Of a stretch of DNA of 64,000 bases, positions 27,752-36,170 are shown piece by piece. The stretch covers positions 124,001 to 188,000 of the forward strand of contig CAWFSJ010000001.1 of NCBI GenBank assembly GCA_963818505.1. The letters are read 5' to 3'. The notes beneath the pieces were generated by a model, which was given only the letters and a program-made list of their open reading frames with translations, did no database searches and had not been told where the DNA came from. The position numbers and the translations under genes are program-made. The DNA is from JADKAV01 sp963818505. GTDB taxonomy: Bacteria > Actinomycetota > Actinomycetes > S36-B12 > UBA10799. The stretch's first letter is position 1. Every line of letters starts with the position of its first letter.

Positions 27752-28633
27752 ATGGCTGACATAGAGGTTCCCCATCCTGGTGCCTCCGATATCGTCGGTC
27801 GACTGCTCAGCGACGCCCTCAGTGAGCACCCGGACGTGCAGTGGCTCGGCCTGGTCTCCGAGGACGGTTTCGCTATTGCGTCCGAGGGGGCCGTGGCAGT
27901 GGACGACGATGCCGTAGCGGCGGGTGCGGTCCGGATGATGATCCAGGTGCGGACCTTGTCCAAGGCGCTCGGGCAGACAGGGACTTCGCAGATGTTCCTG
28001 GAGGGCAACGAGAGCGGCATCTGTGTGATCGACAAGGATCCATGGGTGCTGGTCGTCGTCGGTGCCCCCGGCGTCCCCATCGGACTGTTGCGCTACGAGG
28101 CCAGGGAGATCGCAGAGGCGTTCCCGATGGGCCAGCGAACTGCCTTGACGGCGACCCCGTACGAGACCGATGACCACGCAGAACCCGAGTGGTCGGTCGT
28201 GACCGGAAGCTTCCCCGAAGGGTCCTTCGAGGACTTGGAGTCTCAAGCCGCGCCCACAACTGCCGATGAGAGCGTCGTGACCGATGGTGAGGCGCAGATC
28301 CGCTGGGCCGACGAGCCCGCGGCCTTCGACGCGCGACCAGAGCCGGACATCTTCGGATCGCCGGGAACTGAGGAGATCGAGGACCTCGAGATGCCCTCGC
28401 TCGCGGACGTGCAGGTGGAAGACTTCTCCGGGTGGGATGCTCCGGCTCCCCTGGAACACAATGCGATGTTCGATCTACCTGCCCCGGACTCCGAGGTGCC
28501 GGTGTCCTTCGAGATGCCGGCTCCTGCCGTCGCGGAACCGTTCGACCTGGCTGGTCTGGCCCCGCCGAGCGGGCCCGCCATCGACCTTCCACCGCCGGTC
28601 GGACCCGCATTCGAACTGCCTCCACCGGAGTAG
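27752..28633 (+). CDS. Roadblock/LC7-domain protein with long acidic Pro-rich tail
   Basis: 293 residues. Residues about 8-115 read as a Roadblock/LC7 domain (LSDALSEHPDVQWLGLVSEDGFAIAS, QTGTSQMFLEGNESGICVIDKDPWVLVVVG), the fold of MglB-type partners of small GTPases. The remaining about 170 residues are acidic, disordered-looking and end in Pro-rich repeats (PSGPAIDLPPPVGPAFELPPPE). ATG 27752 has GGAAAGGA eight bases upstream. It is followed after three bases by the DUF4388 gene and then pilB, so control of pilus assembly or polarity is a reasonable inference. No MglA-like GTPase is in the window. Confidence 0.75.
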   Translation: MADIEVPHPGASDIVGRLLSDALSEHPDVQWLGLVSEDGFAIASEGAVAVDDDAVAAGAVRMMIQVRTLSKALGQTGTSQMFLEGNESGICVIDKDPWVLVVVGAPGVPIGLLRYEAREIAEAFPMGQRTALTATPYETDDHAEPEWSVVTGSFPEGSFEDLESQAAPTTADESVVTDGEAQIRWADEPAAFDARPEPDIFGSPGTEEIEDLEMPSLADVQVEDFSGWDAPAPLEHNAMFDLPAPDSEVPVSFEMPAPAVAEPFDLAGLAPPSGPAIDLPPPVGPAFELPPPE

Positions 28634-28636
28634 CCC

Positions 28637-29506
28637 GTGCTACTGTCCGGCTCGCTCGAGGCCTTCCGGGTCCAGGATCTTCTGGGCCTGGTGGGTCGCA
28701 AGCCCGGGCAGTGGCTGATCAGTGTGAACTCGGGGCCCAAGCGTGCCTACATCGGGCTTCGTGATCGGGCTGTCGTGTGCGTCTCAGCCGACGTCGCCCA
28801 CGAGGATCTGGCCAGGCGCCTGGTGGTCGAGGGTGCCGTCGGAACGACAGGTCTGGCCGAAGCCATGAAGCACGCCAACGAACAGGGGCTTGGGTTGGTG
28901 CGTGCTTTGGTCGATAGCGACAAGGTGGACCCTTCCGGGATCGAGCCGATGGTGCGCGCCCATGTTGTGAGCGCGCTGGCTGCGCTGAGCCATTGGCGCA
29001 GCGGGGCGTTCACCGCGGATGTCGTGGATGCGCTGCCCGACGATCTGGGTCAGGCCTTCACTTTGGCCGACATCGGACCGGAGGTCAGCCACCTTCTCCA
29101 GCGCTGGCGTCCGGCCTCCGATGCTCTGGGGGGTCCGAAGACGGTCATGGCCGTGTACCCGGGCCAGGTGCCTGTGCGCCTGACCGGACTGCACTCGTTG
29201 ATCGACGGCCACCGCAACGTGATGGAACTCATCGAGGCCTCCGGGCACGGCGAAATCGGTACCGTCGTGGACTTGGCCGACCTCGTCGAAGCCGGGTGCG
29301 CAGCCCCGATCACGGGCAAGGTCGGTGCCGTGGAACAGCGTCTCGCGATGCTCGCGGCCCTGGAGCACTCCGGACCCAAGCGCCCCACCGAACAACCGCG
29401 CTTCTCAGTCATCGAGGGCGGCGAGAGTAAGCCGGTTCCCCCGGCCGAGGAGCAGCCTGAAGTCGACCTGCTCACCGCACTGATCAAGGGGGTGCGGGGC
29501 GTATGA
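28637..29506 (+). CDS. DUF4388 (PATAN-like) domain protein
   Basis: 289 residues. The N-terminal segment LSGSLEAFRVQDLLGLVGRKPGQWLISV fits the DUF4388 domain, found in bacterial signalling proteins and often near Roadblock proteins and GTPases. A helical region follows and then a second predicted winged-helix-like part (PVRLTGLHSLIDGHRNVMELIEASGHGEIGTVVDLADLVEAGC). GTG 28637; the end overlaps pilB by four bases (ATGA), so it is translationally coupled to the pilus motor. Function inferred from context only. Confidence 0.72.
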   Translation: MLLSGSLEAFRVQDLLGLVGRKPGQWLISVNSGPKRAYIGLRDRAVVCVSADVAHEDLARRLVVEGAVGTTGLAEAMKHANEQGLGLVRALVDSDKVDPSGIEPMVRAHVVSALAALSHWRSGAFTADVVDALPDDLGQAFTLADIGPEVSHLLQRWRPASDALGGPKTVMAVYPGQVPVRLTGLHSLIDGHRNVMELIEASGHGEIGTVVDLADLVEAGCAAPITGKVGAVEQRLAMLAALEHSGPKRPTEQPRFSVIEGGESKPVPPAEEQPEVDLLTALIKGVRGV

Positions 29507-31167
29507 AGCAGCTGGGCGAGATTCTGGTGTCCCAAGGCCTGATCAGCCACGATCAGTTGGACAAGGCCCTGACCGAGCAGCGCGGAGCCGGGCACTCTCT
29601 GGGCCGAGTGCTGATCGACCTTGGAATGCTCACCGAATCGCAGGTGGTTCAGGCGCTGGCTGCCCAGATCGGGATGCGGTTCGTCGACCTCGCCGAGTTC
29701 ACCCTTGACGGCGCGGCCCTGACGAAGGTGCCCGGCAGTGTGTGTCGTCGACATAGCTCCATCCCCATCGGCTTCGAGAACGGGCGTCTGCTGGTCGCGA
29801 TGAGCGACCCCGCGAACGTCTTCGCCATCGATGACATCCGCTCGGCCAGTGGCATGAGTGTGCAGGCGGTGGTCGCCACCCGCACCGATGTCCAGGCAGC
29901 CCTCGATCGGCACTACCGGGCCGACGGTGAGATGGACGAGTTGACTACCGCGCTGGATGCCGACGAGGAGGACGAGGACCTCGCGAGCATCAAGGAGGTC
30001 GTCGAGGACGCCCCCATCGTCAAGTTCGTGAACCTGCTGATCACGCAGGGTATTCAGGACCGCGCCTCCGACATCCATCTGGAACCCACCGAATTCGATC
30101 TGCGCGTGCGGTTCCGTATCGACGGCGTGCTCCACGAAGTGATGCGATCGCCCAAGTCGATCCAGTCCGGGGTGATCAGTCGCCTCAAGATCATGTCCGA
30201 CATCAACATCGCCGAACGCCGGATTCCCCAGGACGGTCGCATGAGCGTCTCAGCCAATGGCCAGAAGATCGACCTGCGTGTCGCGACGTTGCCGACTGTG
30301 TGGGGGGAGAAGGTCGTCCTGCGTATTCTCGACAACTCCACAGCCATGCTGGATCTGGCAGATCTGGGCTTCCGCGACGTCAACTACGAGCGTTACTCCG
30401 CCAGCTTCGGCAAGCCGTACGGCATGATCCTGGTGGTCGGCCCGACCGGCTCGGGTAAGTCGACGACGCTCTACGCGACGGTCAACATCCTCAACCGTCC
30501 TGAGGTCAACATCATCACCGTCGAGGACCCGGTCGAGTACAGGTTGGCCGGCGTGAACCAGGTGCAGACCCATGCCAAGGCGGGGCTCACGTTCGCCGCC
30601 GCCCTGCGTTCGATCCTGCGGTCCGACCCCGACATCGTCCTTATCGGTGAGGTGCGTGACTACGAGACGGCCCAGATCGCCGTCGAATCGGCCCTCACGG
30701 GCCACCTGGTTCTCACCACGTTGCACACCAACGACGCGCCGAGCGCGATCACCCGATTGATCGAGATGGGGATCGAACCCTTCCTGGTGGGTTCGGCCGT
30801 CGACTGTGTGCTCGCCCAGCGTCTCGCCCGGCGTCTGTGCCCCAAGTGCAAAGAGGCCTATCAGCCCACGGTTGCCGCGCTGCAGGCCGCCGGTCTGGCT
30901 GTGGAGCCCGGGCAGAGTCCGCCGCGGATCTACCGCCCGGTCGGCTGCTCGGTCTGTTCGCGCACCGGTTACAAAGGCCGCGTGGCCCTGCACGAGGTGC
31001 TGCCGATCACCGAACGTATCGAACACCTGGCCGTCGAGCGGGCGTCCTCAGCCACTATTGCGCTCGCCGCGCGTGAAGAGGGCATGCAGACCCTTCGCCA
31101 AGACGGTCTGGCCAAGGTGCTTGCCGGCGTCACCAGTCTGGACGAAGTCCTGCGCGTGGTCGCCTGA
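29503..31167 (+). CDS. pilB: Type IV pilus assembly ATPase PilB (GspE family)
   Basis: 554 residues. N-terminal MshEN-type domain (LGEILVSQGLISHDQLDKAL), Walker A GPTGSGKST at 313-321, Asp box VEDPVEYRLAGVNQVQ, Walker B region RSDPDIVLIGEVRD, His box TGHLVLTTLHT, and a zinc motif made of LCPKCK and CSVCSRTGYKGR. It is the extension motor, hydrolysing ATP on the cytoplasmic side of the PilC platform. ATG overlaps the DUF4388 gene. Confidence 0.95.
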   Translation: MKQLGEILVSQGLISHDQLDKALTEQRGAGHSLGRVLIDLGMLTESQVVQALAAQIGMRFVDLAEFTLDGAALTKVPGSVCRRHSSIPIGFENGRLLVAMSDPANVFAIDDIRSASGMSVQAVVATRTDVQAALDRHYRADGEMDELTTALDADEEDEDLASIKEVVEDAPIVKFVNLLITQGIQDRASDIHLEPTEFDLRVRFRIDGVLHEVMRSPKSIQSGVISRLKIMSDINIAERRIPQDGRMSVSANGQKIDLRVATLPTVWGEKVVLRILDNSTAMLDLADLGFRDVNYERYSASFGKPYGMILVVGPTGSGKSTTLYATVNILNRPEVNIITVEDPVEYRLAGVNQVQTHAKAGLTFAAALRSILRSDPDIVLIGEVRDYETAQIAVESALTGHLVLTTLHTNDAPSAITRLIEMGIEPFLVGSAVDCVLAQRLARRLCPKCKEAYQPTVAALQAAGLAVEPGQSPPRIYRPVGCSVCSRTGYKGRVALHEVLPITERIEHLAVERASSATIALAAREEGMQTLRQDGLAKVLAGVTSLDEVLRVVA

Positions 31168-31235
31168 CACGCTGCTGCCTCAAGGCCATCCGTCGATGTG
31201 CCGACACCGACTGTGAGTCCTCGTGGAGGTTGTCG

Positions 31236-32375
31236 ATGTCGGTTCAGAACATGCACGCGCCCCCTGCCCCAGCGCGCCCCACGACCGAGCAGCAGGTGCG
31301 GTCCGGTGACATCAGCCTCGTTCAAGCACTTGAGGCGATGCTGGATCTGGGAGCAAGTGATCTGCACCTGACCGCAGGTGCGCCACCCACTGTGCGCGTG
31401 GCTGGCAACCTGCGCCCCCTGGCCGGGGCGCCGCGCATGGACCCTGCTTCGCTGCAACGGGTGCTCTACGCGATGCTCACGCAGGAGCAGCGGGAGGCCT
31501 TCGAACAGGCCCTCGAACTGGACTTCTCCTATGCCCTGCCAAGGCGTGCCCGGTTCCGCGTGAACCTCTACCGGCAGCGTGACGCCCTCGGGGCGGCCTT
31601 CCGGATGATCCCGTACGAGATCAAGGACCTGGATTCGCTGGGAATCCCGCCGGCCGTGGCGAACTTCGCTTCCCTTCCCCGCGGTTTCGTCCTGGTGACC
31701 GGGCCCACCGGTTCGGGCAAGAGCACCACGCTGGCGGCCTTGATCGACATCGTCAACACGAACCGCCACGACCACATCATGACGGTCGAGGATCCCATCG
31801 AGTTCTTGCACAGGCACCGGAACTGCCTGGTCAACCAGCGCGAGGTCGGTCACGATACGCACTCGTTCGCCGAGGCGCTCAAGCACGTACTGCGCCAGGA
31901 CCCCGACGTCATCCTGGTCGGTGAGATGCGCGACCTCGAGACGATCCAGGTGGCGCTCACCGCCGCCGAGACCGGGCACCTGGTGTTCGCCACCCTGCAC
32001 ACCCAGGACGCGGCGCAGACCATCGACCGCATCATCGACGTCTTCCCGCCGCATCAACAGCAGCAGATCCGCCAGCAGCTTGCCGGGACCCTTCAAGGTG
32101 TCGTGTGCCAGACGTTGTGCAAGACCGTCGATGGGCGAGGCCGGGTCGCGGCCGCAGAGGTACTTGTCGCCACGCCCGCCATTCGCAACCTGATCCGTGA
32201 AGGCAAGACCCACCAGATCTACTCCGCAATGCAGGCCGGCGCGAAGTTTGGGATGCAGACCATGGACCAGAATCTCGCCGAACTCGTCCGACGCAACAAG
32301 ATCACCTACGAACTAGGGGTGGACAAGTGCCATCACGTGGAGGACTTCAACCGGCTCATGGGTAGGGCCTCATGA
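31236..32375 (+). CDS. pilT: Type IV pilus retraction ATPase PilT
   Basis: 379 residues. No MshEN domain; Walker A GPTGSGKST at 156-164, Asp box MTVEDPIEFLH, DPDVILVGEMRD, and His box TGHLVFATLHT. AGCVQ-type C-terminus is replaced by KFGMQTMDQNLAELV, as in other PilT. It powers pilus depolymerisation, hence probably twitching or DNA uptake. ATG 31236 has GGAGG at 31225-31229; an in-frame TTG at 31230 overlaps that site. Stop overlaps the pilC ATG. Confidence 0.93.
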   Translation: MSVQNMHAPPAPARPTTEQQVRSGDISLVQALEAMLDLGASDLHLTAGAPPTVRVAGNLRPLAGAPRMDPASLQRVLYAMLTQEQREAFEQALELDFSYALPRRARFRVNLYRQRDALGAAFRMIPYEIKDLDSLGIPPAVANFASLPRGFVLVTGPTGSGKSTTLAALIDIVNTNRHDHIMTVEDPIEFLHRHRNCLVNQREVGHDTHSFAEALKHVLRQDPDVILVGEMRDLETIQVALTAAETGHLVFATLHTQDAAQTIDRIIDVFPPHQQQQIRQQLAGTLQGVVCQTLCKTVDGRGRVAAAEVLVATPAIRNLIREGKTHQIYSAMQAGAKFGMQTMDQNLAELVRRNKITYELGVDKCHHVEDFNRLMGRAS

Positions 32376-33593
32376 GTCTGGCCACGTTCGACTATCAAGT
32401 TCGAGACCGGAGCGGCAAACTCGTTCGCGGACGCATCGATGCCGAGTCGGCGTCCGTGGTGGCCACGAAACTCAAAGGCATGGGTTACGCGCCGATCTCA
32501 ATCGCTGAGGCGAACGCGGGCCTGAACAAGGAACTCCACATCCCTGGGATGGGAACGAAGGTCAAGCTCAAAGACCTCGCAATATCGTCACGGCAGTTCG
32601 CCACGATGATCAACTCGGGGCTGTCCCTTCTTCGCGCCCTGTCGATCCTTGCCGAACAGACGGAGAACAAGAAACTCGCGGAGGTCTACGCGTCCGTAAG
32701 GATCGCAGTGGAGCAGGGGTCCTCGTTGTCCCAGGCGCTGGGACAGACACCCCGACGTGTTCCCACCGATCATGGTCAACATGACCCGGGCGGGGGAGAC
32801 CGGTGGTTTCCTGGATACCGTCCTGCTGCAACTCGCGGAGAACTTCGAGGCCGAGGTCAAGCTTCGTGCCAAGATCAAGTCAGCCATGACTTACCCAGCG
32901 GTTGTCTTCGGCTTCGCGATCATCTCGATGACGGCGATGCTGCTGTTCATAGTCCCCGTCTTCGCGGGCCTGTTCGACAGTCTCGGTGGGATCCTGCCAT
33001 TGCCCACTCGCATACTCGTGGCGCTGTCCTCGATGCTGAAGATGATGATGCCCGTCTTCATCGTTCTGCTCATCGTCGGCATGACGCTCTGGCGCAAGTT
33101 CAAGAACGATCCGCGCGTACGCAACGTCGTCGATCCCATGAAGCTCAAAGCGCCCGTCTTCGGTTCCCTGTTCCAGAAGGTCGCCCTGTCCCGGTTTAGC
33201 CGGAATCTCGGCACAATGATCCACGCCGGGGTGCCGATCCTGCAGTCGCTTGACATCGTCGCCGACACAACGGGAAACGTGGTGATCGCCCGGGCTGTGC
33301 ACGATGTTGAGAAGTCGGTTCGCCAGGGCGAGTCGTTGGCCGCGCCGTTGGTCAATCACGAAGTATTCCCGTCGATGGTCGTGCAGATGATGGCTGTTGG
33401 GGAGGACACGGGCGCCCTCGACGCGATGCTGCACAAGATCTCCGACTTCTATGACGCGGAGGTGGAGGCCACCACTGAGGCGCTGACCTCAATCATCGAG
33501 CCGATCATGATCGCAGTGGTGGGCGGCATGATCGGGGCGATGATCGTGGCTCTCTACATGCCGATCTTCAAGGTCTTCGACCTGATTGAGTAG
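32372..33593 (+). pseudogene. pilC: Type IV pilus inner-membrane platform protein PilC, interrupted by a +1 frameshift
   Basis: The first frame (32372 on) codes a normal GspF domain up to residue 125 (SLSQALGQ), then turns to nonsense. The reading frame one base on, from about 32748, continues correctly with HPDVFPPIMVNMTRAGETGG and a second GspF domain to 33593 with three membrane helices and the typical end VVGGMIGAMIVALYMPIFKV. Removing one base from the CCCC run at 32750-32753 (or the A at 32747) restores a 406-residue protein, normal for PilC. PilC anchors PilB and PilT. Whether this is an assembly error or a true mutation cannot be settled from sequence; no slippery heptamer or stimulator is apparent. 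Confidence 0.85.
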
Positions 33594-33616
33594 GCGTCTC
33601 GTCAATCGCAGCGCGA

Positions 33617-34732
33617 CTATGCTGCGTATCCCAGAGCGTTCGGCGGCCTAGTTCGGTAGGTCCGTCCCGCCGGGCTCGTCCACTCAAGTTCGTTGTCACC
33701 CAAATGGGTGACATGCCAGCCGGTCTGGTGCTTGATGCGGTGGTGGCGTCGGCAGAGGCAGTGGAGGTTGTCATCGGTGGTCTCACCCTCAGGCCAAGCG
33801 ACCAAGTGGTCGAGGTCGCACCTCGCCGCAGGCGTGTGACAGCCGGGGAAGCGGCAGTGCTGGTCCCGGGCGCGGACCGTGCGAGCCAGCGCCGCCGGGA
33901 TCCGGTACTTGCTCGGCGTTGCGTTGATGACTCGGCCATCGGGTGCGGCCAGCCAGGACGCCCATCGCGCACCAGCGCTGATCGCCAACTGCCAGGCAGC
34001 GGCCCAGGGAATCGGCGTGCCGTTCACTGACGCGCCGATGCCGGTGGCAGGTAGGACCACATTGACCTGAGTCGAGACGTCGGTGCGCTCGTCGAGCAAG
34101 TCCGCAATGGCGTCTGCCCGACGTTGATCCAGCGTGCGGGTCTCGTCGGGCACCACGTTGTCGCGCGCCAGCTGATCGAGGGTGTCGAACAGAGACTCGG
34201 CGACATCGCTGGGCAGGTAGGCGTAGAGGTCGCTCATCCCGTCGCGGTCCGGGGTGATCTGCACACAACGCTTGTCGAAGGCCGTCTTGCGCGCAGCGTC
34301 GTCTCCGGCCTCAGGTAGGCGTGAGAGTAGCCAACGGCGCACCTCGTGGGTCGTGTGCGTGCTCGCGTAAAGGATCGCGCCCTGCTCGAAGAGCACCTGC
34401 AAATCCTCCGTGCTGAGCAGGATCGCGATCAGTTTGGCGCGGGTCAGGTCGATCCGGCCTTCGCCCAGGGCGGCATAGATCGCCGGCCGCCCACAGATCA
34501 AGGCGGCCTCATCGCACATCCGGGCAGCTGTTCGGGTGGAGACGTGCAGCAGTGCCGCAACCTCCGACTCCACGCCCTCGGCGACCACCGTTGAATCGTT
34601 GGCGCCGGCAGTCGCCATCAGTGCTTCGATGCAGGCCAGGCGGTGTGCCTGGGCTGCGCGCAGTGTCAGTTCGCCGTCCTCTAGTTCATCGACCAGGGTG
34701 TTCAGCGTGTTGTAGAAGGTTCCCCGTTTCAT
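33617..34732 (-). CDS. HNH endonuclease-domain protein, DUF222 (13E12 repeat) family
   Basis: 371 residues. An N-terminal helical DUF222 region (LRAAQAHRLACIEALMATAG) is followed by an HNH nuclease domain at about 292-345: CRFPGC, DLDHLVAW with H309, N322, and CLCRRHHRIKH with H331. This is the multi-copy 13E12 family of actinobacteria, considered mobile or selfish, without a settled function. It is transcribed against all pilus genes and separates pilC from pilA. No flanking direct repeats were noticed. ATG 34732 has AGGA directly upstream. Confidence 0.85.
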   Translation of the reverse strand: MKRGTFYNTLNTLVDELEDGELTLRAAQAHRLACIEALMATAGANDSTVVAEGVESEVAALLHVSTRTAARMCDEAALICGRPAIYAALGEGRIDLTRAKLIAILLSTEDLQVLFEQGAILYASTHTTHEVRRWLLSRLPEAGDDAARKTAFDKRCVQITPDRDGMSDLYAYLPSDVAESLFDTLDQLARDNVVPDETRTLDQRRADAIADLLDERTDVSTQVNVVLPATGIGASVNGTPIPWAAAWQLAISAGARWASWLAAPDGRVINATPSKYRIPAALARTVRARDQHCRFPGCHTPAARCDLDHLVAWPEGETTDDNLHCLCRRHHRIKHQTGWHVTHLGDNELEWTSPAGRTYRTRPPNALGYAA

Positions 34733-34838
34733 GTCCTGAGTCTACCACGTGGGTCGTACATATGTTCGATTCATCCACAAGCGATATCCTCTGTTTCGCT
34801 CGATGTCATCCCCGCGAAGTAGCGTGTGGATCGTGCAT

Positions 34839-35501
34839 ATGTACTTGGTCCGTCACGGTCAAAGCCACGTCAACCTGGGCGATCTGACCGTCGAGCATCG
34901 CGACGAGCCGTTGACAGATCTGGGGCAGGAGCAGGCGGCCAGGGCAGGGCACTGGATCAACCAGCACCTGCACATCACCGAGTTCTACGCGAGCAGCGTG
35001 GCAAGGACGGTCCAGACGGCGCAAATCATTGGCGAGATCATTCGCCAGCAGCCCGAACTGCAGGACGGTCTGCGCGAGATCGGGACCTGTCATGGTGATG
35101 GGTCACCGGTGCCGGCCGCAGAGTTCGAACCTTTCACACCTGAGCTGTGGGGAACTCTTGACCCGTACACCCCTGTTACGGCGACGGGTGAGAGCTGGAT
35201 GCAGTTCCGGTCGCGCGTTGGTGCGTTTATCGAGGAGATCGTCCCCAGCGCGCGCCGGCACCGGATGGGAATGACTGCCCCCGAGGGCGACGAGCGCCGG
35301 ATCCTGCTCGTTGCCCACGCCGGCGTGATCGAGGCGGTCTTCGAGTACATCTTCGAGAAGGGCCCGTGGAGTGTCGTCGCGGTGGAGACGCACCACACCG
35401 GCATCACCCACGTCGAGTACCGGCCGCAGCTCAACCGGCCCGACTGGTGGCTGCACTACCACAACCTGACCCATCACCTCACCGACGAGATGCGCACGTA
35501 G
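34839..35501 (+). CDS. Histidine phosphatase (phosphoglycerate mutase-like) family protein
   Basis: 220 residues. The N-terminal MYLVRHGQSHVNLGD holds the phospho-acceptor His of the RHG motif; ASSVARTVQTA gives the second Arg, and ILLVAHAGVIEAVFEYI the second catalytic His. The family removes phosphate from many small molecules or proteins; the substrate is unknown. Start is uncertain: ATG 34839 puts RHG at the usual position, but ATG 34803 and GTGs at 34824 and 34833 are in frame. It lies between the HNH gene and pilA and has no evident link to pili. Confidence 0.82.
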   Translation: MYLVRHGQSHVNLGDLTVEHRDEPLTDLGQEQAARAGHWINQHLHITEFYASSVARTVQTAQIIGEIIRQQPELQDGLREIGTCHGDGSPVPAAEFEPFTPELWGTLDPYTPVTATGESWMQFRSRVGAFIEEIVPSARRHRMGMTAPEGDERRILLVAHAGVIEAVFEYIFEKGPWSVVAVETHHTGITHVEYRPQLNRPDWWLHYHNLTHHLTDEMRT

Positions 35502-35529
35502 CGCGTGAGTGTCACCTGATTGGGCCGTG

Positions 35530-35575
35530 TCACCCGTTCGGGTGAGTGAGCCTCACGATGCGTCCGAACGGGTGA
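35530..35575 (+). repeat. Perfect 12-bp inverted repeat upstream of pilA
   Basis: Arms 35530-35541 and 35564-35575 (TCACCCGTTCGG and its complement) around 22 bases that contain a smaller GTGAG/CTCAC hairpin. No T-tract follows. It may end the phosphatase transcript or serve as an operator for pilA. The rest of the 35502-35674 gap holds an ATTGCAAT palindrome at 35631-35638 and the pilA ribosome site. Confidence 0.6.
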
Positions 35576-35674
35576 ACCGCGTCGATTGGAACTCTAAGTC
35601 GTGATCGCAATGGCCGATGCCTTCAGCGTCATTGCAATTGGGGCCCGACAGCTCCACATCCGAAGGAGTCAGAA

Positions 35675-36084
35675 ATGTTCGCACGCATCGCAGCGGCGCG
35701 GGAGAAGGAAGAGGGCTTCACCCTCATCGAGCTCCTCGTCGTCATCATCATCATCGGAATCCTGGCAGCCATTGCCATCCCCGTGTTCCTGAACCAGCGC
35801 GCCAGCGCTGCCAAGGCATCGCTCACCAGCGACGCGCGCAACGGCGCGATCGCGATCGAGACGTACTTCACCGACAACCAGGCGTACCCGGCCAACACGG
35901 CTGCGGTCACGGCGCTCAACCCCTCGCTGTCGGCGAACAATGCGGTGACCGACCTATCGCTCACGCGCGGGCACCGGCTTCACGTACTGCGTCGAGGCCA
36001 CGGGAGGTGCGCCTTGGCTGGTCGGTCACGCTACGACTCCGCCAGCTGACGGCACGCAGCCGCCGGATGCAGGCAGCTTGCTAA
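35675..36084 (+). pseudogene. pilA: Major type IV pilin PilA, with two apparent +1 frameshifts
   Basis: Begins normally: ATG with AAGGAG at 35663-35668, short leader, cleavage after G14, then FTLIELLVVIIIIGILAAIAIP with Glu at +5. The uninterrupted frame would end at 36049 with an Arg-rich nonsense tail. Skipping one base of the CC at 35953-35954 opens the frame YRSRAGTGFTYCVEATGG; skipping one T at 36078-36079 then gives GSC and TAA at 36082-36084. The corrected pilin has 135 residues with Cys105 and Cys135, the usual disulfide-bounded C-terminal loop, and stops 17 bases before a strong terminator. Both the chemistry of the tail and the terminator support this reading. The uncorrected product would lack the cysteines. 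Confidence 0.82.
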
Positions 36085-36101
36085 TCCCTGACCCGGACAG
36101 C

Positions 36102-36128
36102 GGGACCCCGATCCACCGGGGTCCCTTC
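36102..36128 (+). terminator. Rho-independent-type terminator after pilA
   Basis: Perfect 9-bp stem (36102-36110 with 36117-36125, GGGACCCCG/CGGGGTCCC), six-base loop, followed by TTCT. Placed 17 bases after the corrected pilA stop, so pilA can be transcribed at a higher level than the minor prepilins downstream. Confidence 0.8.
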
Positions 36129-36170
36129 TGCTGTGTAAAGACACCCGGGCAATCTGTCGAAGACAAGCGT

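Noticed and set aside
32741..32762. Programmed ribosomal frameshift in pilC
   Set aside because: No slippery heptamer, stimulatory stem or internal ribosome site was recognised, and PilC is not known to be recoded.
36078..36170. Translational fusion of pilA to the next minor pilin
   Set aside because: The frame is open across only because of the frameshifts and would run through a strong terminator; a second prepilin signal follows.
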